A stretch of DNA of 6,395 nucleotides from Anaerolineae bacterium (GCA_016928125.1 JAFGLK010000559.1:1-6395); one strand, 5' to 3'. Counted from the first letter of the stretch, positions 1 through 5,532 are shown. Notes: a model not told the origin generated them from the sequence alone. Numbers and translations are program-made.

Positions 1-2
1 CC

Positions 3-818
3 GTATATGAGGATGCCACTGAGGCTTTTCTCGCCACCAACAAGCTCACTGCCCTGAGCCAGACCCTGGCCAACAGGCCGATCATCATCTGGGATAGCCC
101 CGAGACCGGCGCCGTGCGCGGTTTGCGTGCGTACTATGGTGAACGCGAGATCCGTATCCAGCTGGCGCTTGGCATTGCCTACGGCGGGGACGACCTGGTG
201 GCTGCCCAGCGTGAGGTCCCGGCCGCAGCCGCCGAGGTGTTGATCCAGCTCGTGGGGCTCAAACCGGAACCGCGGAACGGCAGCGCGTCTGTGCCGACGG
301 CGCAGGACCTGGCGACGGAAGCCCAGGCTTTCTGTCGAGGGTTCGCATTGGCCCTGGAGACGACCTACAGTGAGAGCCATCCCGAATGGCTTGAGGCGCT
401 ACGGGCGGAATCACAGGCCTCAAGCGAAGCGCGCCAGCGACTCTGCCATCTGGAGCTCTTGCCGCGTAATGCATTTCGGTTGCGCTTTGAGGCGGGCCAA
501 CCGACCGAGGCCCTGCGCCCGCCAGACGAGATGTGGCGCACTCCGGGCGTAGCGGGGACTTTTTTCTATCGGTTGCTCAAGACCACGGGCAATTTCTATC
601 CCCAACGTCACATGCTCTGGATGACCAACTTTGAGGACGAGGTCACACCCTACGCCAAGGTCCTTCTGGCGATGAATCGCATGCCTCACAAACGCGCTGT
701 ATCTCTGCAGGCCTTCATCGCCAGCTACATCGAGACCTTTCCTGCCGAGAGGGAGATGATCCTGGCGCTGGCCAGCGAGGTGTTTGGTGGCGAGGCTGTG
801 GCCACGGTGAGGCGTTGA
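3..818 (+). CDS. C-terminal part of an unrecognised protein (5' end outside window)
   Basis: The frame is open from the first bases of the window to a TGA at 816-818, giving 271 visible residues with no stop, so the true start lies upstream. An internal GTG at 114 has no reason to be the start, because the 37 codons before it read as ordinary protein (a stretch near RPIIIWDSPETG). I do not recognise the family. The visible part looks soluble and mostly helical: an Ala/Glu-rich middle, then a more distinctive aromatic C-terminal third (around FFYRLLKTTGNFYPQ and HMLWMTNFEDEVTPYAK) that looks like a conserved core. I see no membrane segment, signal peptide or known catalytic motif in the visible portion. 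It is followed by about 320 bp of non-coding DNA with its own promoter, so it is probably the last gene of its transcription unit. Coding status is well supported; function is unknown. Confidence 0.8.
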   Translation, partial: VYEDATEAFLATNKLTALSQTLANRPIIIWDSPETGAVRGLRAYYGEREIRIQLALGIAYGGDDLVAAQREVPAAAAEVLIQLVGLKPEPRNGSASVPTAQDLATEAQAFCRGFALALETTYSESHPEWLEALRAESQASSEARQRLCHLELLPRNAFRLRFEAGQPTEALRPPDEMWRTPGVAGTFFYRLLKTTGNFYPQRHMLWMTNFEDEVTPYAKVLLAMNRMPHKRAVSLQAFIASYIETFPAEREMILALASEVFGGEAVATVRR

Positions 819-900
819 GCTCCATGTGGCGCTGGTCTCTGGCTCACACGGCGAGAGGGCCCGATCCCATGACAGGTGAGCCGAACTCAACCTGCGAACC

Positions 901-920
901 TGGCGCCCCAGGGGGCGTCA
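901..920 (+). terminator. Hairpin, possible terminator of the upstream gene
   Basis: Bases 901-908 pair with 913-920 (8 bp, including one G-U pair) around the loop CAGG. It sits about 80 bases after the stop of the first gene and just before the promoter at 927, which suits a transcript end. No T-tract follows, so it is not a canonical intrinsic terminator. Confidence 0.35.
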
Positions 921-926
921 CAGCGG

Positions 927-955
927 TTGACTCTGGAGGCCGAGTCTGATATGCT
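927..955 (+). promoter_or_regulatory. Predicted sigma70-type promoter for the membrane operon
   Basis: The -35 box TTGACT (927-932) is followed by a 17-bp spacer and the -10 box TATGCT (950-955). A TG at 947-948 makes an extended -10 (TGATATGCT). The predicted start is near 962, which would give a leader of roughly 180 nt before the ATG at 1140. Spacing and -35 are close to consensus; no experimental evidence is available. Confidence 0.55.
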
Positions 956-965
956 CACCCTGGAA

Positions 966-999
966 CCGGCGCGGGCAGACCCCCGGCGCGGGCAGACCC
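966..999 (+). repeat. Exact tandem duplication of a 17-bp unit
   Basis: The unit CCGGCGCGGGCAGACCC occurs at 966-982 and again, with no gap, at 983-999. It begins a few bases after the predicted transcription start. The second copy with the following bases forms a perfect 7-bp hairpin (986-992 with 997-1003, loop CAGA). The same 7-base left arm is present in copy one (969-975), so the two copies could compete for the single right arm. Confidence 0.85.
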
Positions 1000-1139
1000 G
1001 CGCAACGAATGCTGCGGCTGTGGCGTAGATAGAGAAGAGTCATAGTGCCTGGGCGGCAAGGCCGTTGGGGGCGCAAGGCTATCGGGCAGTGGCACAGCCC
1101 AAGCTGTCAGAGGCTTTCAGGGCCTGGAGAGGTGGAGCA

Positions 1140-1544
1140 ATGAAGCAGCAGCACTATCATACATTGAGCGGTGGCATCTTCCTGATCGGGTTGGGTCTGC
1201 TTTTTCTGCTGCCCGGGGTAGGCTTCTGGCCCTGGATCCTGGCCGTGATCGGGGCGGCCGGTTTGCCAGAGTCTCTAGCGCAGAATCGTGGCTGGATGGG
1301 GTGGCAGGGCTTTTTCTGGATGGTGGGCCTCGCGGTGCTCTTTGCCAGCGGGTACTTTTGGCCGGGCATCCTTATCCTGATCGGCCTCAGCATGCTATTG
1401 GGCGCCCTGATGCGCGAGAGCAGCGGCAGCCCGTTTGCATCCTCGGGGTCTCGTGGCGGGGAGGCAACCCCCTTTGGTCTGGATCAGAGCGCATCGAATG
1501 ACACGGGCTCGAGCCATGGTGAGCAAGTGGAACAGGAGAGATAG
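1140..1544 (+). CDS. LiaF-TM / DUF5668-like membrane protein
   Basis: 134 residues from the ATG at 1140, chosen over the in-frame TTG at 1065 because a strong Shine-Dalgarno (AGAGGTG, 1128-1134) lies 5 nt before it and the membrane repeat begins right after. Residues about 11-85 form two similar hairpins of hydrophobic segments. Each has a Gly-rich IGLGLLFLLP-type stretch followed by a Trp-Pro segment (FWPWILAVIG, then FWPGILILIGLSMLLG). This repeated pattern of short helices with a conserved WP turn is typical of the LiaI/LiaF transmembrane module and DUF5668 proteins, which are linked to envelope-stress sensing in Firmicutes and often uncharacterised elsewhere. The last ~45 residues are polar, Ser/Gly-rich and probably disordered on one membrane face. 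There is no C-terminal LiaF beta-domain, so this is the membrane part alone. It is the first gene of a three-gene unit. The exact role is unknown. Confidence 0.8.
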   Translation: MKQQHYHTLSGGIFLIGLGLLFLLPGVGFWPWILAVIGAAGLPESLAQNRGWMGWQGFFWMVGLAVLFASGYFWPGILILIGLSMLLGALMRESSGSPFASSGSRGGEATPFGLDQSASNDTGSSHGEQVEQER

Positions 1545-1545
1545 C

Positions 1546-1749
1546 ATGTTTCGAGGGGGCAAGTATGTGGCAGGCCTGTGGCTGGGGGCGGTGATCGCTG
1601 CCTACGGCGTGGCGTGTGCCATGCTCTACTTTCTCACCGGCGAGATTCTGGTGCCTGAGAAGCGCGGCGCCAGGCTCTTGTCCTTGGGTGAGATCGCTGG
1701 CGGCCTGGAGACACTGGCTGACAAAGTGAGGATGGAGCAAGATGAATAG
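1546..1749 (+). CDS. Small single-helix membrane protein
   Basis: 67 residues starting at the ATG at 1546, one base after the previous stop, with AGGAGAG (1534-1540) 5 nt upstream. A longer in-frame start at 1435 would lie inside the previous gene and is not needed. One hydrophobic helix spans about residues 8-31 (GLWLGAVIAAYGVACAMLYF) after a short basic N-terminus (R3, K6), so N-in orientation is likely. It is followed by TGEILVPEKRGARLL and an acidic tail, EIAGGLETLADKVRMEQDE, that could be an amphipathic helix. The stop overlaps the next start (ATGAATAG), implying translational coupling. I do not recognise a named family. Its N-terminal half resembles the next gene product, suggesting a local duplication. 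Confidence 0.75.
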   Translation: MFRGGKYVAGLWLGAVIAAYGVACAMLYFLTGEILVPEKRGARLLSLGEIAGGLETLADKVRMEQDE

Positions 1750-2011
1750 GCGGCCCTTCAGACGGGGGATCATAACGGGCCTCTTGGCCCCGTTGGCCTT
1801 TGTGGCGGCTACGCTCTATTGGATCTATCGGGCAACGGGCAAGATCCCGTTTCCTGTGCGGCGCGCCGCCAAGGACGAGCTGACTATTGGCTTGATCGAA
1901 CCTGGCGAGGTCCCCGGTCACTGGCAGCCCTGGCGGGATGAGATCGAGCCAATCGTAGAGCGTGCCAAATCGACGATAGCCCAGCTTGTGAGCGACGTTC
2001 GCCGGGATTGA
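1742..2011 (+). CDS. Small single-helix membrane protein, apparent relative of the preceding one
   Basis: 89 residues from the ATG at 1742, which overlaps the previous gene by 8 bases; GGAG at 1734-1737 serves as ribosome binding site. A basic N-terminus (RRPFRR) precedes one hydrophobic helix at about residues 9-29, then ATGKIPFPVRRAA, which parallels LTGEILVPEKRGA in the upstream protein: same distance from the helix, with TG(E/K)I, a proline and a basic pair. The C-terminal 40 residues are polar with an amphipathic segment (EIEPIVERAKSTIAQLVSDV). It is likely made in equal amounts with its neighbour and could form a complex with it and the LiaF-like protein at the membrane; that is inference from gene order only. 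No known family recognised. Confidence 0.75.
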   Translation: MNRRPFRRGIITGLLAPLAFVAATLYWIYRATGKIPFPVRRAAKDELTIGLIEPGEVPGHWQPWRDEIEPIVERAKSTIAQLVSDVRRD

Positions 2012-2021
2012 GCTGCTCCGT

Positions 2022-2053
2022 TCGCCTGCTGGGGGATGCCCCCCAGCAGGCGA
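2022..2053. terminator. Perfect hairpin between convergent genes, likely bidirectional terminator
   Basis: Bases 2022-2035 pair perfectly with 2040-2053 (14 bp, core CGCCTGCTGGGGG) around a 4-base loop ATGC. It lies 10 bases after the stop of the + strand operon and 9 bases before the stop of the convergent minus strand gene, the expected place for a shared terminator. Neither side has a T-tract, so it may need Rho, or may act by blocking 3' decay. Confidence 0.7.
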
Positions 2054-2062
2054 TCTGTGCGC

Positions 2063-2773
2063 CTAGGCGCGTCCCCACTTCTTGTAGCAGTCCTCAAAGC
2101 TCATGCCCGATGCGAGGTCCTCGCGCATACCTTGCTCACGGCCCTCGATTTCTTCGACCTTGATCAACGCCTCCATCGAGATCTCCTGCGGCACAACGAT
2201 GACCCCATCGGGACCGCCTATGACCCAGTCTCCGGGGCTCACCGCAACCTGGCTCGTCAACGTGCCCGGCATGGCGATCGTGACATTGGTCTTCTGAATG
2301 CGCCACCGCTTGTTCGACTCAATCGGCGAGGTCCCACGTGCGCAGACCGTATAGTCGGGGATCACCTCCAGCCCGAGCAGATCGCGGATAAACCCATCGA
2401 TGACGATGCCCTTGGCCCCCGCTTGCTTGAGATGCCAGCTGGTCATTTCCCCGAATTTCCCTGTCCACTGCTCCCCGCCGCCATCCACCACAACCACACA
2501 GCCCGGGAAGCAGGCCCTGCCTACCCCAACATAGGCCGCGGTGTCCTTCTCTTCCGCCTCCACCTGGTCGCGGGTGCGCGGATCGCGGGTGCCGCTCGCC
2601 GTCACGGCCTTGCCCGCCAAATGCTGGTGCGGGAAGAGCGGGCGGATGCCCAGATCAAGGCACTGATTCCCATAGCCCATCTTGTCGAGCGTATCATACA
2701 GATTCGCGATGCGAATCTTGTCCCAGCGCGCCTGGAGCTCGAGCACCGTATAGTCTTTTTCGTTCTCTGACAT
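2063..2773 (-). CDS. RraA / HMG-CHA aldolase family protein
   Basis: 236 residues. The start is the ATG at 2773 because AGGGAGG lies 5 nt before it; the 29 extra upstream in-frame codons are not family-like. The protein belongs to the RraA/MenG fold group, which includes 4-hydroxy-4-methyl-2-oxoglutarate/4-carboxy-4-hydroxy-2-oxoadipate aldolases and oxaloacetate decarboxylases. Visible signatures: GEMTSWHLKQAGAKG (about 108-122), the key IDGFIRD (125-131) whose Arg130-Asp131 correspond to the substrate- and metal-binding Arg-Asp of the aldolases, ARGTSP (145-150), and GDWVIGGPDGVIVVPQE (181-197). These suggest a divalent-metal lyase acting on a 2-keto acid by retro-aldol cleavage or decarboxylation; RraA proper (the RNase E inhibitor) is shorter and usually lacks activity. 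Length fits the aldolases. The neighbouring dehydratase and SDR genes support a role in sugar-acid breakdown. The substrate cannot be told from sequence. Confidence 0.88.
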   Translation of the reverse strand: MSENEKDYTVLELQARWDKIRIANLYDTLDKMGYGNQCLDLGIRPLFPHQHLAGKAVTASGTRDPRTRDQVEAEEKDTAAYVGVGRACFPGCVVVVDGGGEQWTGKFGEMTSWHLKQAGAKGIVIDGFIRDLLGLEVIPDYTVCARGTSPIESNKRWRIQKTNVTIAMPGTLTSQVAVSPGDWVIGGPDGVIVVPQEISMEALIKVEEIEGREQGMREDLASGMSFEDCYKKWGRA

Positions 2774-2831
2774 TGAACCCTCCCTATATTCCTTTCGATT
2801 CGGCAAGTAACCATGAGTACATGCAGGCTCC

Positions 2832-2860
2832 ATTCTACAAACACCGGCCGCCGCCCGCAA
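2832..2860 (-). promoter_or_regulatory. Possible promoter of the RraA-family gene
   Basis: On the minus strand, TTGCGG (2860-2855), a 17-bp spacer and TAGAAT (2837-2832) resemble a sigma70 promoter. The -10 matches 5 of 6 consensus bases and the -35 only 3 of 6. It would start transcription near 2825, about 50 bases before the ATG. The 230-bp gap after rsfS makes a separate promoter for this gene plausible. Confidence 0.35.
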
Positions 2861-2939
2861 CTCAAAGCGATCCTGCCAACGAGTGACCCTCTTGAACCGG
2901 CGGCTCTGCGGGCCGATCTGCTCAGCGCGCTACACTGGT

Positions 2940-2962
2940 CGTCGTCTCCCGCGAGAGCGACG
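2940..2962 (-). terminator. Hairpin downstream of rsfS
   Basis: Bases 2940-2948 (CGTCG TCTC) pair with 2953-2956 and 2958-2962 (GAGA, CGACG). This gives a 9-bp stem with one bulged base and a 4-base loop, about 40 bases past the rsfS stop. No T-tract follows on the minus strand, so this is only a weak terminator candidate. Confidence 0.25.
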
Positions 2963-3003
2963 CCGGTCTGAGATCGTTGGATCGCATCAACCCCGGGATA
3001 GGG

Positions 3004-3339
3004 CTAAGCCATACGTAGGACGGTGCGGGCGTTGCTCCACAGGTCTTCGAGGCGATAGTGATCCCTCTGGCTCTCAGAGAAGAGGTGCACGACGATGCTG
3101 CCATAGTCGAGCAGAATCCAACCCGAAGCAGAGGTGCCTTCGGTCGAGAGCGGCACGATGCCCTGCTCCTTGAGTTCCTTCGCGATCTCTTCGCTGATGG
3201 CTCTCATCTGACGTTCGCTCTCCGCCGAGGCGATCACAAAGTAGTCGGCGATCAGGGTGACATCCGAGATATCCAACAACAACACGTCAACGCCCAGCAT
3301 GGATGAGATGGTATCCGCGATGAGTCGGGCTGTTTCCAA
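3004..3339 (-). CDS. rsfS: Ribosomal silencing factor RsfS (YbeB/DUF143 family)
   Basis: 111 residues from the TTG at 3339. RsfS binds ribosomal protein uL14 on the large subunit and blocks subunit joining in stationary or starved cells; it acts in the cytoplasm. The whole family pattern is visible: an N-terminal helix (METARLIADTISSM), LLLDISDVTLIADYFVIAS (20-38), SERQMRAISEEI (41-52), GWILLDYGSIVVHLF (73-87) and the R-x-HY-x-LE-x-LW end (92-101). Length is normal. The start is uncertain: a strong GGAGG (3359-3355) lies 15 nt from the TTG but exactly 6 nt from an in-frame CTG at 3348, which would add LDT and give the D-T/S-L-E N-terminus common in homologues. In many bacteria rsfS lies next to nadD; here it is alone, divergent from the SDR gene and upstream of the RraA-family gene. 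Identification is very secure. Confidence 0.95.
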   Translation of the reverse strand: METARLIADTISSMLGVDVLLLDISDVTLIADYFVIASAESERQMRAISEEIAKELKEQGIVPLSTEGTSASGWILLDYGSIVVHLFSESQRDHYRLEDLWSNARTVLRMA

Positions 3340-3402
3340 TGTGTCCAGATGACGCCTCCCCCCAAAAGGGCCTCTTGCTGAGGTGAGTTGGCCAGTTGAG
3401 GC

Positions 3403-3431
3403 ATTTTACCATACGACTGGGCTGTGACCAA
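3403..3431 (-). promoter_or_regulatory. Predicted rsfS promoter
   Basis: On the minus strand, TTGGTC (3431-3426), a 17-bp spacer and TAAAAT (3408-3403) preceded by TGG form an extended -10 promoter. Predicted start is near 3396, about 50 bases before the rsfS start. The -10 matches 5 of 6 consensus bases; the -35 is weak, which an extended -10 can compensate. Confidence 0.5.
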
Positions 3432-3501
3432 GGACGCCATAGGTGCCCTTGTGCCATCGCAGGGGAAATCGTGCGACCGCATGGCAGAGAGGACGCGATT
3501 T

Positions 3502-3510
3502 TGATATAAT
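3502..3510 (+). promoter_or_regulatory. Extended -10 promoter of the SDR-dehydratase operon
   Basis: TGATATAAT is a perfect TATAAT with the extended -10 TG. No good -35 box lies 16-18 bases upstream (best is TGGCAG at 3482-3487), so this would be an extended -10 promoter that may depend on an activator. Predicted start is about 3517, giving a leader near 90 nt. It stands out in GC-rich DNA. Confidence 0.55.
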
Positions 3511-3518
3511 CATGCTCA

Positions 3519-3531
3519 CGAGTCGGACTCG
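3519..3531. promoter_or_regulatory. Palindrome at predicted transcription start, candidate operator
   Basis: CGAGTC-G-GACTCG is a perfect 6-1-6 inverted repeat beginning about 2 bases after the predicted start of the SDR operon, where a bound repressor would block initiation. The centre has the form GT-N3-AC (3522-3528), as in operators of FadR-subgroup GntR regulators, though the usual outer T/A are absent. No regulator gene is in the window. Confidence 0.4.
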
Positions 3532-3605
3532 ACGAGGCGGTCCGGCAAGCATGTGGGACCGGCCTGTAGCACCGAAAGGCAACTTTGATATGAGGAGGAC
3601 ATCGC

Positions 3606-4337
3606 ATGGGACAGCTCGATGGTAAAGTGGCGATCGTGACCGGGGGCGGCAGCGGGATCGGCAAAGGCATCGCCAAGCTGTTCGCTGCCGAAGGCTGCAA
3701 CGTGGTCATTGCCGGCCGAACTGTGGGCCGCCTGGAGGCTGCCGCGGAGGAACTGCGCCAGACCGGCTCTGAGATCATGGCTGTGCCGACCGACGTGACC
3801 GAGGAGGCCCAGGTCAAGGCGCTTTTCGCGCAGACGATGGAACGCTTTGGGCGCCTTGATGTCCTAGTGAATAGCTCGGGCGCTTTCGATGGCGGCCCGA
3901 TCGAAGAGCTCTCGATGGAGGCTTGGAACAATGTGATCGGGGCCTGCCTGACCGGGCCGTTTCTGTGCATCCGTGAGGCTTTTCCGATCATGAAGGCGGC
4001 CGGCGGGGGGCGCGTCATCAACATTGGCAGCATCTCGGCGCAACGCACGCGAGAGAACATGGCCCCCTATACAGCCGGTAAATTCGGCGTCTGGGGCCTG
4101 ACCCAGGCCGCCGCGCTGGAAGGGCGGGCCTACAATATCGCCGTGAGCTGCCTGCACCCCGGCAACACGGCGGTCGAACGCCGCACCCAGAGCGACAAAG
4201 TGCAAGACCAGGAGCCGATGATCCCTACCGAGGAGATCGCCCGTGTGGCCCTGTTGATGGCGACGCTCGTACCCGAGGCGAACCTGCTGGAGGCCATCGT
4301 GCTGCCCAACACGCAGCTCTACATCGGGCGAGGTTAG
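3606..4337 (+). CDS. Classical SDR-family NAD(P)-dependent oxidoreductase
   Basis: 243 residues, normal for a classical short-chain dehydrogenase. The ATG at 3606 has AGGAGGA (3593-3599) 6 nt upstream. Motifs in order: cofactor loop TGGGSGIG (12-19); AGR at the end of beta-2 (36-38), where Arg38 favours NADP(H); D63; NSSG (89-92) in place of the usual NNAG; catalytic Ser142, Tyr155 and Lys159 (YTAGK); and the HPG motif (184-186). In the helix-4 segment WNNVIGACLTGPF the position that normally carries the tetrad Asn (NLTG) is Cys114. The C-terminus ends VLPNTQLYIGRG rather than the common Gly-Gly substrate-loop ending. The reaction is oxidation or reduction of a hydroxyl/keto group. Since the next gene is an acid-sugar dehydratase 55 bp away, a sugar, sugar acid or keto-deoxy acid is the likely substrate. 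Generic annotations as ketoacyl reductase should be avoided. Confidence 0.92.
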   Translation: MGQLDGKVAIVTGGGSGIGKGIAKLFAAEGCNVVIAGRTVGRLEAAAEELRQTGSEIMAVPTDVTEEAQVKALFAQTMERFGRLDVLVNSSGAFDGGPIEELSMEAWNNVIGACLTGPFLCIREAFPIMKAAGGGRVINIGSISAQRTRENMAPYTAGKFGVWGLTQAAALEGRAYNIAVSCLHPGNTAVERRTQSDKVQDQEPMIPTEEIARVALLMATLVPEANLLEAIVLPNTQLYIGRG

Positions 4338-4392
4338 GCGTGGGTCTGTGTGGCGCGACCAGCCAGGACTCTATCACTTGCGAGGGGAAAGC

Positions 4393-5532
4393 ATGAAGAT
4401 CACGGCCATTGAGACGCTTCCGGTTGATCGCTACCTGTTTGTCCAGGTGCACACGGATGAAGGGCTTACGGGTCTGGGGGAATCGGGGGCCTGGGGATAT
4501 CTCGAAGCTTCCCAAGCCGCCGTCGAGACCTTCAAGCGACACCTGATCGGCCAGGATCCTTTGCGGATCGAGCACCATTGGCAATGCCTGTATCGCTGGT
4601 CTCACTTTCGCGGCGCTGCGATCATGGGGGCGCTGAGCGCCATCGATATCGCGCTCTGGGATATCGCGGGCAAGTTCTACGGTGTGCCTTGCTATCAGCT
4701 CATGGGCGGCAAGTGTCGCGACAAGGCGCGCGTCTACTATCACGTGTTCGGGCGTACCAAGGCTGAGCTGGTGCAGGGCTGCATCGATGCGAAACGCCGC
4801 GGATTCACCGCCGTTGGGCATCTGACCCCATTCCTGGATGAGCCCCGCGACGTGCCCTATTTCAAAACCCACGTGGACAAGATGCGTGATGCGATCGAGA
4901 CGGTGGGTCACTATCGCGAGGCGGTGGGTCGCGAGGTGGATCTGTGCATCGAGATCCACCGCAGGCTCAAGCCCTCGGAGGCGATTGTGCTGGCTCGGGG
5001 CATCGAGCCATACCATCCCTTCTTCTACGAAGATCCCATTCTGCCCGATAGCTTTGACGCCATGGCGCTGGTGGCTGAACATATCGAGATCCCCATCGCC
5101 ACGGGCGAGCGCTTGCACACGATTTGGGAGTTTGAGGCCTTGTTGCAGCGCGGGGCGGTGCAGTATGTGCGGCCCGATGTGTGCATGGCCGGTGGCCTGA
5201 CCCATACCAAGAAGATCGCGGCGCTGGCCGAGGCCCATCATGTGGATGTAGTGCCGCATAATCCCCTCAGTCCCGTGAGCACGGCGGCCTGCATCCAGCT
5301 CGCGGCCTGCATTCCAAACTTTGCGCTGCAGGAGTATCCGGTCGGAGAGGCTGAGCCGCCCAAGAGTGAGATCGTCAAGGGCACATTGCAGCTCGATCAG
5401 GGCTTTCTCATCATCCCGGATGCCCCGGGCATCGGGGTGGAATTGGCGCCGGATGCGGCCGAGCGATATCCCTATCGACCGCGCGAAATACAGGCCCGCT
5501 TACATGTTGATGGTTCTGTGGTTGACCAGTAG
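4393..5532 (+). CDS. Enolase-superfamily acid-sugar dehydratase (galactonate/mannonate dehydratase-like)
   Basis: 379 residues from the ATG at 4393; GAGGGG (4382-4387) is the binding site, and MKITAIETLPVDR is a typical N-terminus. The upstream in-frame start at 4348 is less likely. The capping domain (about 1-115) includes ALSAIDIALWDIAGK and YQLMGGK. The barrel domain follows with metal ligands E187 (in CIEIHRRL), E213 (FYEDP) and E239 (ATGER), candidate acid/base H189 and H289 (PHNPLSP), D262 (RPDVCMAGG) and E314. This His-pair pattern matches D-galactonate and mannonate-type dehydratases, which remove water from an aldonic acid to give a 2-keto-3-deoxy acid. The KxK motif of mandelate racemases is absent (the second barrel strand reads TAVGHLTPF). 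The first ligand is normally Asp in these enzymes; here it is Glu. Probably cotranscribed with the SDR gene. The substrate is not predictable from sequence alone. Confidence 0.88.
   Translation: MKITAIETLPVDRYLFVQVHTDEGLTGLGESGAWGYLEASQAAVETFKRHLIGQDPLRIEHHWQCLYRWSHFRGAAIMGALSAIDIALWDIAGKFYGVPCYQLMGGKCRDKARVYYHVFGRTKAELVQGCIDAKRRGFTAVGHLTPFLDEPRDVPYFKTHVDKMRDAIETVGHYREAVGREVDLCIEIHRRLKPSEAIVLARGIEPYHPFFYEDPILPDSFDAMALVAEHIEIPIATGERLHTIWEFEALLQRGAVQYVRPDVCMAGGLTHTKKIAALAEAHHVDVVPHNPLSPVSTAACIQLAACIPNFALQEYPVGEAEPPKSEIVKGTLQLDQGFLIIPDAPGIGVELAPDAAERYPYRPREIQARLHVDGSVVDQ

Larger units (their letters stand above)
819..1139. other. 321-bp non-coding region with promoter, repeat and hairpins
   Basis: No convincing gene lies here. 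The first half contains two possible 3'-end structures for the upstream gene: a loose 7-bp inverted repeat (841-847 with 876-882) and a tighter hairpin at 901-920. A sigma70-type promoter follows at 927-955 and an exact tandem 17-bp repeat at 966-999. The remaining 140 bases form a long 5' leader before the Shine-Dalgarno site of the next gene (about 1128-1134). I looked for riboswitch-like signatures in the leader and recognise none. Confidence 0.6.

Noticed and set aside
1065..1139. Longer TTG start for the LiaF-like protein
   Set aside because: No Shine-Dalgarno site precedes the TTG, the extra 25 residues are polar and unlike the family, and the ATG at 1140 has an excellent site.
2036..2770. 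244-codon open frame antisense to the RraA-family gene
   Set aside because: The minus strand protein shows the full family signature. The opposite frame starts inside the intergenic hairpin and has no recognisable protein features.
2883..3003. Possible tRNA or small RNA gene in the gap between rsfS and the RraA-family gene
   Set aside because: I checked both strands for a tRNA T-arm and acceptor stem and found none; only a bulged hairpin is visible.
3551..3625. Possible 24-codon leader peptide overlapping the SDR start
   Set aside because: Its GAGGCGG is 10 nt from the ATG and the peptide has no regulatory codon run. An overlap of 20 bases out of frame is as likely by chance.
4644..4669. 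Short direct repeat GATATCGCG within the dehydratase gene
   Set aside because: It encodes the conserved DIA-LW-DIAG stretch of the enolase superfamily and is explained by the protein sequence.
4225..5259. 344-codon open frame antisense to the dehydratase gene
   Set aside because: It lies opposite a clearly conserved enzyme, is His/Arg/Leu-rich without domain features, and has no ribosome binding site. It is a GC-driven shadow frame.
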